This document shows positions 25,277 to 33,323 of a stretch of 44,981 bases of DNA, in pieces. The stretch is from Amycolatopsis iheyensis. Lineage in GTDB: Bacteria; Actinomycetota; Actinomycetes; Mycobacteriales; Pseudonocardiaceae. The DNA lies in contig NZ_JAMXQV010000005.1 in assembly GCF_024703995.1 (NCBI RefSeq), positions 1 through 44,981 on the forward strand, given 5' to 3'. Below the pieces are notes generated by a model. The model saw nothing but the letters and a program-made list of their open reading frames with translations, made no database searches and was not told the DNA's origin. A program made the position numbers and the translations under genes. The stretch's first letter is position 1, and each line of letters starts with the position of its first letter.

Positions 25277-25782
25277 TACGCCCCCGTGACGCCGTCGATC
25301 GCTTCGCGGAGGAAGTCCGCGTGGCCGTTGTGCCGGGCGTACTCGTGGATCATGTGCAGCATGACGAGCCGCAAGGAGACGTCCTCGCCCCAGCGCGCCT
25401 GGTGGCCGGTGACGTCCAGCGACTCGGCCGCCTCTTCGATCTTGCGCGACTGCTCGACCTCGGCCTGCCAGGCTTCGAACGCCTCCGCGCGCGTCGACGA
25501 GCTCGCGTCGTAGGCGGCCTGGAAGTCGCCCTCGGCCGACCACCGCAGCGGGACGTCCTCGGCGTTGATCACCCGCCGGAACCAGGTGCGCTCCACTTCG
25601 GCCATGTGCCGCACCAGACCCAGCAGCGACAGCGTGGACGGCGGGCTCGACGCGCGGCGCAGGTCCTCGTCGGACAGTCCGTCGCACTTCATGGCGAGCG
25701 TGGCGCGGTGGAAGTCGAGGAACGTGCGCAGCATTTCGCGCTCGCCCCCGACCAGCGGTGGTTCGGGTCGTTCGGTGGTCAC
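25276..25782 (-). CDS. DinB family protein (DUF664)
   Basis: A 168-residue four-helix-bundle protein of the DinB/DUF664 superfamily. Metal ligands are placed as expected: His59 in SLLGLVRHMAEVERTWF, and His146 and His151 or His154 in the C-terminal helix HEYARHNGHADFLREAIDG. Such proteins bind Zn or Ni; some are thiol-dependent transferases for mycothiol or bacillithiol, and this organism group makes mycothiol. The actual reaction is unknown. Operon with the cyclase-fold gene that follows. Confidence 0.88.
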   Translation of the reverse strand: MTTERPEPPLVGGEREMLRTFLDFHRATLAMKCDGLSDEDLRRASSPPSTLSLLGLVRHMAEVERTWFRRVINAEDVPLRWSAEGDFQAAYDASSSTRAEAFEAWQAEVEQSRKIEEAAESLDVTGHQARWGEDVSLRLVMLHMIHEYARHNGHADFLREAIDGVTGA

Positions 25783-25837
25783 CGGACAGTGTCTATCACG
25801 CCCCGGAATGTCGTACCGGTGATTTAAGCTCGCCGAC

Positions 25838-26917
25838 GTGGACTTGCCCGTGATGCCGCCGGTGCGGCCGATGCTCGCGAAAGCCGTGCACGAGGTGCCT
25901 CGTGACGCGGGGCTGCTCTACGAGCCCAAGTGGGACGGCTTCCGCTGCATCGTGTTCCGCGACGGCGACGAAATCGAGCTCGGCTCCCGCAACGACCGCC
26001 CGCTGACCCGGTACTTCCCGGAGCTGGTGGAGCTGCTGGCGGCCGCGCTGCCGCCGCGGTGCGTCGTGGACGGTGAGATCGTGCTGGTCACGCCGGCCGG
26101 GCTCGACTTCGAGACGTTGCAGCTGCGCCTGCACCCGGCGGCGTCGCGGGTGCGCAAGCTCGCCGAGGAGACGCCGGCCAGCTTCGTCGCCTTCGACCTG
26201 CTGGCCCTCGGCGACACCGACCTCACCGAGACGCCGTTCCGGGAGCGTCGCCGGCAGCTCGAAGCCATCCTGAAGACCGACGCCGAGGGGCTGCAGCGGG
26301 TCCACCTGACCCCGCTCAGCGACGACCCGGCGCAGGCGGAGGACTGGTTCACCCGGTTCGAGGGGGCGGGCTTCGACGGCGTCATGGCCAAGCCCGCCGA
26401 CCTGCCTTATGAGCAGGACAAGCGGGTGATGCTGAAGGTCAAGCACGAGCGCACGGCCGACTGCGTGGTGACGGGCTTCCGCTGGCACAAGGACGGCGTC
26501 GGCGTGGGTTCGCTGCTGCTCGGCCTGTTCGACGACGAGGGCGTGCTGCACCACGTCGGCGTGGCGAGCAGCTTCACGAAGGCGCGGCGCGCCGAGCTGG
26601 TCGAGGAGCTGGCGCCGCTGCGGGAGAACGCGCTGGAAGGCCATCCTTGGCGCACCTGGGCGGAGTACGAGCCCGATCCGGCCCGCAAGCCGGGCGCGAA
26701 CAGCCGGTGGGCGCCGCAGAAGGACTTGTCGTGGGAGGCGTTGCGTCCCGAGTGGGTGGCGGAAGTCCGTTACGAGCACCTGCAGGGCGGCCGGTTCCGC
26801 CACGGCGGGCGGCTGGTCCGGTTCCGGCCCGACCGCACGCCGGAGTCGTGCACGTACGCCCAGCTCGACGAGGCGCCGCCCGCCGAGCTCGCGAAGCTGT
26901 TCGGGGAGGCCCGATGA
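25838..26917 (+). CDS. ligC: ATP-dependent DNA ligase (LigC type)
   Basis: A 359-residue ATP-dependent ligase. Motif I EPKWDGFR has Lys31 as the adenylated residue. RNDRPLTRYFPEL follows, then motif III region FVAFDLLALG, motif IV DGVMAK and motif V VMLKVKHERTADCVV, and a C-terminal OB-fold. The size and the WDGFR motif match mycobacterial LigC rather than the larger LigB or trifunctional LigD. LigC acts in a backup end-joining or base-excision repair route. The GTG at 25838 has no strong ribosome-binding site. It overlaps the next gene (LigD-type polymerase) by 4 nt (ATGA), so ligase and polymerase are made together. Confidence 0.9.
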   Translation: MDLPVMPPVRPMLAKAVHEVPRDAGLLYEPKWDGFRCIVFRDGDEIELGSRNDRPLTRYFPELVELLAAALPPRCVVDGEIVLVTPAGLDFETLQLRLHPAASRVRKLAEETPASFVAFDLLALGDTDLTETPFRERRRQLEAILKTDAEGLQRVHLTPLSDDPAQAEDWFTRFEGAGFDGVMAKPADLPYEQDKRVMLKVKHERTADCVVTGFRWHKDGVGVGSLLLGLFDDEGVLHHVGVASSFTKARRAELVEELAPLRENALEGHPWRTWAEYEPDPARKPGANSRWAPQKDLSWEALRPEWVAEVRYEHLQGGRFRHGGRLVRFRPDRTPESCTYAQLDEAPPAELAKLFGEAR

Positions 26918-27918
26918 GTGAAGCGCTACTGCTCGACGTCGACGGCGTCGAAGTCAAGATCAGCAGCCCGGACAAGGTGTACTTCCCGGAACAGGGCCAG
27001 ACGAAGCTCGACCTCGTCGAGTACTACCGCGCGATCGCCGGGCCGCTGCTGGCCCGGCTCGGCGGGCGCCCGCTGCTGCTGGAGCGCTACCCGGACGGCG
27101 CGGGCGGCAAGAACTGGTTCCAGAAGCGCGTGCCCAAAGGCGCGCCGTCGTGGCTGAGCACCACCGTCGTCTCGACCCCGAACGGCACCACGAGTGACGC
27201 ATTGGTGGCGAAGGACCTCGCGCACATCCTGTGGGCGGTGAACCTCGGCTGCCTCGGCTTCCACGTCTGGCCTTACCTCGCGGACACCCCGGAGGTCACC
27301 GACGAGCTGCGCGTCGACCTCGACCCGTCGCCCGGCATCGGGTTCGACGAACTGCGCGAAGCGGCGGTGCTGACCAAGGAGTTCCTGGCCGAGCACGGCA
27401 TCGAGGGCCACTTGAAGACGTCCGGTTCGCGTGGGCTGCACCTGTACGTCATGCTCGAACCGCACTGGGACAGCTTCCAGGTGCGGGCCGCGGCGGTCGC
27501 GCTGGCGCGGGCGCTGGAACGCCGGCACCCGGCCAAGATCACCGCGCAGTGGTGGAAGGAAGAGCGCGGCTCGCGTGTGTTCGTCGACTTCAACCAGAAC
27601 GCGCCGCACAAGACGGTGTTCGGCACCTGGTGCGTGCGGCCGCGCGTCGGCGGCCAGGTGTCCACGCCGATCGGCTGGGACGAGCTCGACGGCGTCGAGC
27701 CGGACGCGTTCACGCTGAGCACCGTGCCGGCCCGCGTCGCCGAGCGCGGTGACCCGTGGGCGGGCGCGGGGGAGCGGCCGCAGTCGATCGCGCCGCTGCT
27801 GGAAATGTCCGAAGCAGACATGGCGAACGGGTTGATGGACGCGCCGTGGCCGCCGGTGTACCCGAAGATGCCGAACGAGCCGCCGCGGGTCGCGCCGAGC
27901 CGGGCGAAGAAGGCCTGA
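26914..27918 (+). CDS. LigD-type DNA polymerase domain protein (stand-alone PolDom)
   Basis: A 334-residue archaeo-eukaryotic primase-superfamily polymerase like the LigD POL domain. Residues 1-30 (VEVKISSPDKVYFPEQG) form the usual start; the metal-binding acidic pair is in RVDLDPSPG (Asp135 and Asp137); KTSGSRGLHLYV carries the catalytic His; DFNQNAPHKTVFGTWCVRPR and STPIGWDEL are conserved. It lacks ligase and nuclease domains, so it is the split form (as with mycobacterial PolD1/D2). It adds or fills in nucleotides during double-strand-break end joining. Coupled to the LigC gene; no ku gene is in the window. Confidence 0.92.
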   Translation: MSEALLLDVDGVEVKISSPDKVYFPEQGQTKLDLVEYYRAIAGPLLARLGGRPLLLERYPDGAGGKNWFQKRVPKGAPSWLSTTVVSTPNGTTSDALVAKDLAHILWAVNLGCLGFHVWPYLADTPEVTDELRVDLDPSPGIGFDELREAAVLTKEFLAEHGIEGHLKTSGSRGLHLYVMLEPHWDSFQVRAAAVALARALERRHPAKITAQWWKEERGSRVFVDFNQNAPHKTVFGTWCVRPRVGGQVSTPIGWDELDGVEPDAFTLSTVPARVAERGDPWAGAGERPQSIAPLLEMSEADMANGLMDAPWPPVYPKMPNEPPRVAPSRAKKA

Positions 27919-27919
27919 G

Positions 27920-28366
27920 GTGGCCACCGTCGCGGAGTGCCCGGCCGACGACGGGCTGCTGATCGCCCTGCTCACCGCGATGACGGCGGAGCTGGTCGTG
28001 GTCTACGACCTGCCGCCGGACGTGCGCCCGCGTCCGCTGGACCCGGCGAGCCGCTACCTCCTGGCCCGCGACGGCCCGCGGGCGATCGGCTGCTGCGCGG
28101 TCGAGCCGGTCGCGCCGGGCGTGTACGAGCTGAAGCGGATGTTCGTGGCGCCGGACCTCCGCGGCACGGGCGTGTCGAGCGCGCTGGTGGCGGAGTCCGA
28201 GCGGCTGGCCCGCAGCGACGGCGGCGTGCGGCTGCGGTTGGAGACGGGCGTGCGGCAGCCGGCGGCGATGCGGCTGTACGAACGCGCGGGCTACCGGCGG
28301 GTGCCGAACTTCCCACCGCACGAAACCGATCCGGAGTCGGTCTGCTACGAGAAGCAGCTCGCCTAG
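27920..28366 (+). CDS. GNAT family N-acetyltransferase
   Basis: A 148-residue GNAT protein with KRMFVAPDLRGTGVSSALV (acetyl-CoA loop RGTGVSSAL at 81-89) and a C-terminal RLRLETGVRQPAAMRLYERAGYRRVPNF. It is close to the single-domain acetyltransferases that acetylate small amines or amino acids. GTG start one base after the stop of the polymerase gene, so it belongs to the same transcription unit. No link to DNA repair is evident from the sequence itself. Confidence 0.88.
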   Translation: MATVAECPADDGLLIALLTAMTAELVVVYDLPPDVRPRPLDPASRYLLARDGPRAIGCCAVEPVAPGVYELKRMFVAPDLRGTGVSSALVAESERLARSDGGVRLRLETGVRQPAAMRLYERAGYRRVPNFPPHETDPESVCYEKQLA

Positions 28367-28370
28367 GCGG

Positions 28371-28655
28371 TCATCGGAGGCCCAGGTCGAGGCTGAGCTG
28401 GGTCACGTCTTCGGCCGCCGGGGCCAGCCGGACACCGGCCGGGGGCGCCGGCAGCGTCGCGACGCAGGCCGGGCACGGCGCGAGCTCCGACGTCGTCAGG
28501 TCGACCGGCTTCCAGCTGCGTGACTCGCGCTCACCACACGCCGAGCGGCGGTAGCGGAGATCGCCGGAGCGGGTCATGAGGTGCGCCAGGGGCACCTCTT
28601 CGGGCAGCACGCCGACCAGGTACCAGCGTGGTGCGCTCACCTCGGTGGTCGTCAT
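28371..28655 (-). CDS. Hypothetical protein with possible zinc site
   Basis: A 94-residue acidic protein. A CPAC motif (about residue 61) together with a single upstream Cys (RSACGERES) and His25 in LAHLM could form one metal site. No family recognised. It lies 69 nt after the CobW-family gene on the same strand, and 4 nt from the convergent GNAT stop. Coupling with a metallochaperone GTPase gene makes a metal-related role conceivable but this is only context. Confidence 0.6.
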   Translation of the reverse strand: MTTTEVSAPRWYLVGVLPEEVPLAHLMTRSGDLRYRRSACGERESRSWKPVDLTTSELAPCPACVATLPAPPAGVRLAPAAEDVTQLSLDLGLR

Positions 28656-28724
28656 GGCCGCCAGTCTCCGTCGCGGGTGGCGGAACCCGAGCGCATTTGC
28701 CGATCTTCGGCGTGGCGGCGCGCC

Positions 28725-29729
28725 TCAGGCTTCGTCGGGCAGGTAACGGAGGATGTGCAACATCCCGCGCTCGTCGACCACCGACGGGTCCGGCGCCACG
28801 CACGCCTCGAGGTCGGCGAGCAGAGCGCCGGAGTCGATGCCCGCGCCGATCAGCACCAGCTCGGTGCGCCGCGGCGGGCCGGCCGGCCAGGCCGACCGCT
28901 CGAGCTGCACGAACCCGCCGACCGTGTGCAGGTGGAAGCGCGAGCCGTCGCCGAAGTCCGCCTGCCCCTTCATCCGGTAGAGCCCGGCCGGCCGCCGCTC
29001 CAGCCAGTCGACGAACGCCCGCGGCGCCAGCGGTGTCCCGGCGGTGAAGGTGACCGTCTCGTAGCGGGCGTGCAGGTGCTCGGAGTGGTCGTCTTCGCGC
29101 AGGTCGTCGAACGACAGCTGGCCGACGCGCTCGCCGCGGGGCTCGGGGTCGAAGAAAAGCCGCGGGTCGACGCGGCCGTGCTCGGTCACCAGCAGCGGCC
29201 GGCCCGGCGCGAGCTCTTCGACGGTGGCGGTGACCTTGGCCAGCGCGTCGGCGGGCACCCGGTCGGCCTTGTTGAGCACCACGAGGTCGGCCAGCCGCAG
29301 GTGGTCGGCCAGTTCGGGGTGGCGCTCGCGGGCGGCGTCGAACTCGGCGGCGTCGACGACCTCGGCGAGGCCGCCGTAGCGGATGTCGGGGTTCTCGCTG
29401 GCGATCATCAGCCGGATCAGGTCGCGCGGCTCGGCGATCCCGCTGGCCTCGACGACGATGACGTCGATCCCGGCCTCCGGCGCCGAGAGCCGGCCCAGCA
29501 TCGCGTCGAGCCCGCTCGCATCGACGGCGCAGCACAGGCACCCGTTGCCGAGCGAGACCATCGTGTCGACCTGGCCGGCGACGGCGAGCGCGTCGACGTT
29601 CACCTGGCCGAAGTCGTTGACCACGACGCCGACCCGGGCGCCCTCGCGGTTGGCGAGCAGGTGGTTGAGCAGCGTCGTCTTGCCCGCGCCGAGGAACCCG
29701 GCGACGAGGACCACGGGGATCCGGCTCAC
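28725..29729 (-). CDS. CobW/YjiA family GTPase (metallochaperone)
   Basis: A 334-residue G3E P-loop GTPase. Walker A GFLGAGKTTL is at 11-20, the zinc-binding CxCC motif is in GNGCLCCAV (61-69), EASGIAEP is the switch II region, and NKADRVP is the guanine-specificity motif. The C-terminal CobW_C domain (FTAGTPLAPRAFVDWLERRP...) is complete; a His-containing segment (DDHSEHLHARYET) precedes it. Such GTPases deliver zinc or another metal to client proteins. The GTG at 29729 follows GAGGGAC. No obvious Zur box was found upstream. Confidence 0.9.
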   Translation of the reverse strand: MSRIPVVLVAGFLGAGKTTLLNHLLANREGARVGVVVNDFGQVNVDALAVAGQVDTMVSLGNGCLCCAVDASGLDAMLGRLSAPEAGIDVIVVEASGIAEPRDLIRLMIASENPDIRYGGLAEVVDAAEFDAARERHPELADHLRLADLVVLNKADRVPADALAKVTATVEELAPGRPLLVTEHGRVDPRLFFDPEPRGERVGQLSFDDLREDDHSEHLHARYETVTFTAGTPLAPRAFVDWLERRPAGLYRMKGQADFGDGSRFHLHTVGGFVQLERSAWPAGPPRRTELVLIGAGIDSGALLADLEACVAPDPSVVDERGMLHILRYLPDEA

Positions 29730-30011
29730 GAAACGTCCCTCCTCTGCCGATCACCGCGACTCTAACGCCGCGCCCGGGAGGCGCATACACGGGGGAGCGC
29801 GACCGGAGAAGACCGTTCGTCGAATGCCCACGAAAAGACGCAGACGCCTCGCGAAGAATGGATCTTGTCGATTCGAGAAGTCGTCGTGATCGACGGTGAG
29901 AAATGCGCTGCGCCATGTCCGAATGACGCTTGGTGACAGATTTTTCCGCCGGGTTTTCCCAGCGAGCGACGCATTTCCGGGTGGTCGCGGAAGTCGGTCA
30001 TGAGCGAAGGA
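29730..30011. other. Intergenic promoter region between CobW-family and NOS genes
   Basis: About 280 nt, with visibly lower GC than its neighbours, containing no convincing coding frame. It should hold the CobW-gene promoter on the minus strand and upstream regulatory sequence for NOS on the plus strand. Weak CGTCG-N4-CGACG symmetry near 29881-29894 was noted. Confidence 0.4.
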
Positions 30012-30039
30012 TTGCGCCGCGGTGAGTGCGGTGTACGCT
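30012..30039 (+). promoter_or_regulatory. Candidate promoter of the NOS unit
   Basis: TTGCGC (30012-30017) and TACGCT (30034-30039) with 16-nt spacing fit an actinobacterial housekeeping -35/-10 pair. Transcription would start near 30046, immediately before the leader hairpin. Confidence 0.45.
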
Positions 30040-30048
30040 GCCCGGCCT

Positions 30049-30083
30049 GGCCGGAGATGCGGATTTCGCCCCCATCTCCGGCC
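30049..30083 (+). promoter_or_regulatory. 5'-leader hairpin of the NOS unit
   Basis: Perfect 11-bp inverted repeat, GGCCGGAGATG (30049-30059) and CATCTCCGGCC (30073-30083), with a 13-nt loop. It lies between the candidate promoter and the ribosome-binding site of the upstream micro-ORF. It could stabilise the transcript or act as a regulatory element; no T-tract follows, so simple termination is less likely. Confidence 0.65.
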
Positions 30084-30114
30084 TGACCCGTTGACGACGA
30101 ACATCGGAGGAAAC

Positions 30115-30171
30115 GTGGATCTTCGCGCCGGGACGCAGATCACGAATTCGGAGAGTGGGGGCGCGCGATGA
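30115..30171 (+). CDS. 18-codon micro-ORF upstream of and overlapping NOS
   Basis: GTG at 30115 with an excellent ribosome-binding site (GGAGGA four nt upstream) opens an 18-codon frame, VDLRAGTQITNSESGGAR, whose stop overlaps the NOS start (ATGA, 30168-30171). The ribosome-binding site here is stronger than the GTGGGGG in front of NOS itself, so translation of NOS may depend on this peptide being translated. No codon run (Arg, Leu or other) typical of an attenuation peptide is seen. The peptide sequence is not recognised. Confidence 0.55.
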   Translation: MDLRAGTQITNSESGGAR

Positions 30172-31322
30172 CGGTTACACCCGAGCGGGTGACACCGGCG
30201 GTGTCGCTGAACCACCAGCGCGTCTCGGGGGAGCAGGACGTCAATTCCGCGGAAGCGGAGGAATTCCTGGACTTGATGTTCGCCGAGGGCGCGGCCGAAG
30301 AGGGCGCGCGGTTCGAAACCCGGCTGGCGCGGGTCCGCGCGGAAATCGCGGAAACGGGCACCTACACCCACACCCCCGCGGAGCTCGCGTTCGGCGCGCG
30401 CGTCGCCTGGCGCAACTCGGCCCGCTGCATCGGCCGGCTGTACTGGAACAGCCTGCGGATCCGCGACCGGCGGAAGGCCGCCGGCGCGGCCGCGATCGCC
30501 GACGAATGCGTCACCCACCTGCGTCAGGCCACCCGCGCCGGCCGGATCCGCCCGACCATCACGATCTTCGCGCCCGACACCCCGGCCGCGCCGGGGCCGC
30601 GGATCCACAACGAGCAGCTGATTCGCTACGCCGGGTACCGCTTCGAAGACGGTTCCGTGCTCGGCGACCCGCGCCACGCCGAGTTCACCGAGCGGGTGCG
30701 AAGACTCGGCTGGCGCCCGCCGGAGCGAAGAGGCTCCTTCGACGTCCTCCCGTTGCTGGTCGAGGCGGTCCCCGGCGAGCCGCGGCTGTTCACCCTGCCC
30801 CCGGACGCCGTGCTGGAGGTCCCGCTGACCCACCCCGACCACCGCTGGTTCGCCGGGCTCGGACTGCGCTGGCACGCCGTGCCGGCGATCAGCAACATGC
30901 CGCTGGAGATCGGCGGCGTCACCTACCCCGCCGCGCCGTTCAACGGCTGGTACCTCGGCACCGAGATCGGCGCCCGGAACCTGGCCGACGAACAGCGCTA
31001 CGACCTGCTGCCGGTCATCGCCGAGCTGATGGGCCTGGACACCGCGTCCGAGCGCACGCTGTGGCGCGACCGGGCGCTGGTGGAGCTGACGCTGGCGGTG
31101 CAGCACTCGTTCGACGCCGCCGGGGTGACGATGGCGGACCACCACACCGAGTCGCGGCGGTTCCTGTCCCACCTGGACCGCGAGGAGCGGGCCGGTCGCC
31201 GGTGCCCGGCCGACTGGAGCTGGCTCGTGCCGCCGCTCTCGGGCGGGCAGACCGCGGTGTTCCACCGGTACTACGACCCGCCGGATCCGGCGACCCGGCC
31301 GGCGTTCCTGTCACCGGACTGA
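30168..31322 (+). CDS. nos: Nitric oxide synthase oxygenase (bacterial NOS)
   Basis: A 384-residue bacterial NOS, oxygenase domain only and of normal length. The heme thiolate motif WRNSARCIGR is at 81-90 (Cys87), the PFNGWYLGTEIGARN block at 257-271 carries the substrate Glu266 that binds the arginine guanidinium, and DWSWLVPPLSGG at 349-360 is the pterin-side region. It oxidises L-arginine to citrulline and NO using heme, a pterin or folate cofactor and electrons from a separate reductase or flavodoxin, since it has no reductase domain. A flavodoxin gene follows 109 nt downstream. The start overlaps the micro-ORF stop. In actinomycetes NO from NOS can protect against oxidative stress or feed nitration chemistry; no nitrating P450 (TxtE-like) is in this window. 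Confidence 0.95.
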   Translation: MTVTPERVTPAVSLNHQRVSGEQDVNSAEAEEFLDLMFAEGAAEEGARFETRLARVRAEIAETGTYTHTPAELAFGARVAWRNSARCIGRLYWNSLRIRDRRKAAGAAAIADECVTHLRQATRAGRIRPTITIFAPDTPAAPGPRIHNEQLIRYAGYRFEDGSVLGDPRHAEFTERVRRLGWRPPERRGSFDVLPLLVEAVPGEPRLFTLPPDAVLEVPLTHPDHRWFAGLGLRWHAVPAISNMPLEIGGVTYPAAPFNGWYLGTEIGARNLADEQRYDLLPVIAELMGLDTASERTLWRDRALVELTLAVQHSFDAAGVTMADHHTESRRFLSHLDREERAGRRCPADWSWLVPPLSGGQTAVFHRYYDPPDPATRPAFLSPD

Positions 31323-31431
31323 GCCGCGGGGAGTGCACCGGGGCCCACGGAGAGCAACGTGCGAGCGCCCGTATGGCGGATCGTGCCCGGCCCATGGCGC
31401 AGTACCGCGCGGCAAGGCCGACAATGGGGGC

Positions 31432-31938
31432 ATGACCGCAGTCCTCGTCGCCTACGCCGGGCGCCACGGCGGAACCCGGCAGATCGCCGAGGTCATCGCC
31501 GCCGAGCTCGGCGAAACCGGCTTGAGCGTGGACGTGCGCGACGCCGCCGACGTGGCCGGTGTCGCGCAGTACGGCGCGGTCGTCGTGGGCAGCGCCCTGT
31601 ACTACCACCGGTGGCGGCCCGAGGCCGTCCGGTTCCTCGAGCGCAACGCCCGCGCGCTCGCCGAGCGTCCGGTGTGGTTGTTCCACAGCGGACCGTGCGG
31701 CCCTGGCGCGGCCACCCACCAGGTCAGCCTGCCGGCCAACGTGGCGCTGCTGGCCGCCCGCATCGACGCGGAGCGCACCGCCACCTTCGGCGGCCGGCTC
31801 GACCCGGCCACGGTCCGCGGCCTGATCCCGCGGCTGATGGCGTCCGGACAGCGCGCCGGCGACTTCCGCGACTGGGACCGGATCAAGGCGTGGGCGCGCG
31901 ACGTCGGCCGTCGCGTCCGGACCCGCGTCGCGCTGTGA
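31432..31938 (+). CDS. Flavodoxin domain-containing protein
   Basis: A 168-residue flavodoxin-like protein. The FMN phosphate loop is YAGRHGGTRQIA (8-19), with the usual T/S-rich loop partly replaced by Arg and His. The second FMN loop region is VVVGSALYYHRW and the third SGPCGPG. It resembles the HemG/protoporphyrinogen-oxidase-like flavodoxin group as well as electron-carrier flavodoxins. Same strand as NOS and 109 nt downstream. Bacterial NOS enzymes are known to draw electrons from flavodoxins, so this is a candidate redox partner by position; a separate role is equally possible. Confidence 0.8.
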   Translation: MTAVLVAYAGRHGGTRQIAEVIAAELGETGLSVDVRDAADVAGVAQYGAVVVGSALYYHRWRPEAVRFLERNARALAERPVWLFHSGPCGPGAATHQVSLPANVALLAARIDAERTATFGGRLDPATVRGLIPRLMASGQRAGDFRDWDRIKAWARDVGRRVRTRVAL

Positions 31939-31988
31939 CCCTTGCCCGTGCGGGGTCGTGGGTGCTAGACCAGCCCTGAGGTCTTCCG

Positions 31989-33311
31989 GTGAGAAACCGA
32001 CGGGACGGGGCAAACGTGACGGATCGGCAAGCGGGGCCCACCCCAGCCAAGAAAGCGCTTACCGCGGATCAGCGCAACAGTTTCCTCGCGGCGCTGCTCG
32101 GCTGGAGCATGGACTCGTTCGACTACTTCCTGGTCGTGTTCGTCCTGGCGGACATCGCCAAGGACAAGTCGTTCGGCGCGACCGCGACGCAGCTGGCGTT
32201 CATCACCACCGCGACCCTCGTGATGCGCCCGGTCGGCGCCCTGCTGTTCGGCCTGTGGGCCGATCGGGTCGGCCGGCGGGTCCCGCTGATCGCCGACGTC
32301 CTGCTGTACTCGGTGGCCGGCCTGCTCTGCGCGTTCGCGCCGAACTTCACCGTGCTGCTGGTCCTGCGGTTCGTCTACGGCGTCGGCATGGGCGGCGAGT
32401 GGGGCCTCGGCGCCGCGCTGGCCATGGAGAAGATCCCGGTGGCGCGCCGCGGGTTCTTCTCCGGCCTGCTGCAGGTCGGCTATTCGATCGGGTACCTGCT
32501 CGCCGCGCTGGCCTACCTGCTGTTCCACTCGGCGCTGGGCCTCGAATGGCGCTGGATCTTCGTGCTCAGCATCTTCCCGGCGCTGATCAGCCTGCTGATC
32601 CGGGCGCGCGTGCGGGAGTCCGAGGTCTGGGAGGCCACCCGCGAGAAGCTGCGCGTGACCCGGACGTCGGTCAAGGACGTGCTGCTCAACGGCAAGGTGA
32701 TCCGCCGCTTCGGCTACCTGATCCTGCTGATGACCGCGTTCAACTGGATGAGCCACGGCACCCAGGACGTCTACCCGAGCTTCCTGAAGGCCCACGAGAA
32801 CGGCGGCGCCGGGCTCAGCGCGACGACGAGCACGTGGATCGCGGTCCTCTACAACGTCGGCGCGATCATCGGCGGCCTGACGTTCGGCACGCTGTCCGAA
32901 CGCCTCGGCCGCCGCCGGACCATCGTCACCGCGGCGGTGCTGGGCCTGCCGGTGATCCCGATCTTCGCGTTCGACCACGGCGCCGGGATGCTCGCGCTGG
33001 GCTCGTTCCTGATGCAGGTCATGGTGCAGGGCGCGTGGGGCGTGATCCCGGCGCACCTGACGGAGATGTCCCCGGACGCGATCCGCGGCTTCTACCCGGG
33101 CGTGACCTACCAGCTGGGCAACCTGCTGGCCGCGCTGAACCTGCCGATCCAGCAGGCCATCGCCGAGTCGCACGGGTACACCTCGGCACTGCTGTGGACG
33201 GTGGTGCCCGGCCTGGTGCTGGTGGCCGTGCTGACCGCGATCGGCAAGGAGGCCAAGGGGATCAGGTTCGGCGAGTCGGCGGTCGCGACGGCGCCGGCGG
33301 GCGCGAACTAG
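31989..33311 (+). CDS. MFS transporter (sialate/lactate:H+ symporter, SHS-like)
   Basis: A 440-residue 12-TM MFS carrier. [23 protein letters not shown] at TM1, [16 protein letters not shown] (motif A) and [24 protein letters not shown] after TM4 are hallmarks of the SHS family (NanT, JEN1-type), which import sialic acid, lactate or other monocarboxylates. A second motif-A copy, [14 protein letters not shown], is in the second half. Substrate unresolved. GTG at 31989; a second GTG at 32016 with GGGACGGGG upstream is also a reasonable start. A sialidase gene lies about 1.3 kb away on the other strand, which would fit sialic acid, but the two are not co-oriented or adjacent. Confidence 0.85.
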   Translation: MRNRRDGANVTDRQAGPTPAKKALTADQRNSFLAALLGWSMDSFDYFLVVFVLADIAKDKSFGATATQLAFITTATLVMRPVGALLFGLWADRVGRRVPLIADVLLYSVAGLLCAFAPNFTVLLVLRFVYGVGMGGEWGLGAALAMEKIPVARRGFFSGLLQVGYSIGYLLAALAYLLFHSALGLEWRWIFVLSIFPALISLLIRARVRESEVWEATREKLRVTRTSVKDVLLNGKVIRRFGYLILLMTAFNWMSHGTQDVYPSFLKAHENGGAGLSATTSTWIAVLYNVGAIIGGLTFGTLSERLGRRRTIVTAAVLGLPVIPIFAFDHGAGMLALGSFLMQVMVQGAWGVIPAHLTEMSPDAIRGFYPGVTYQLGNLLAALNLPIQQAIAESHGYTSALLWTVVPGLVLVAVLTAIGKEAKGIRFGESAVATAPAGAN

Positions 33312-33323
33312 CGATCGCCCGGG

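Noticed and set aside
22952..25513. 853-codon plus-strand open frame
   Set aside because: It crosses DUF1015 in a different frame and the antisense of the cyclase-fold and DinB genes; Arg/Gly/Ala/Pro low complexity, no domains.
29867..29960. Possible Zur box upstream of the CobW-family gene
   Set aside because: No sequence close to the TGAAAATGATTTTCA-type palindrome was found.
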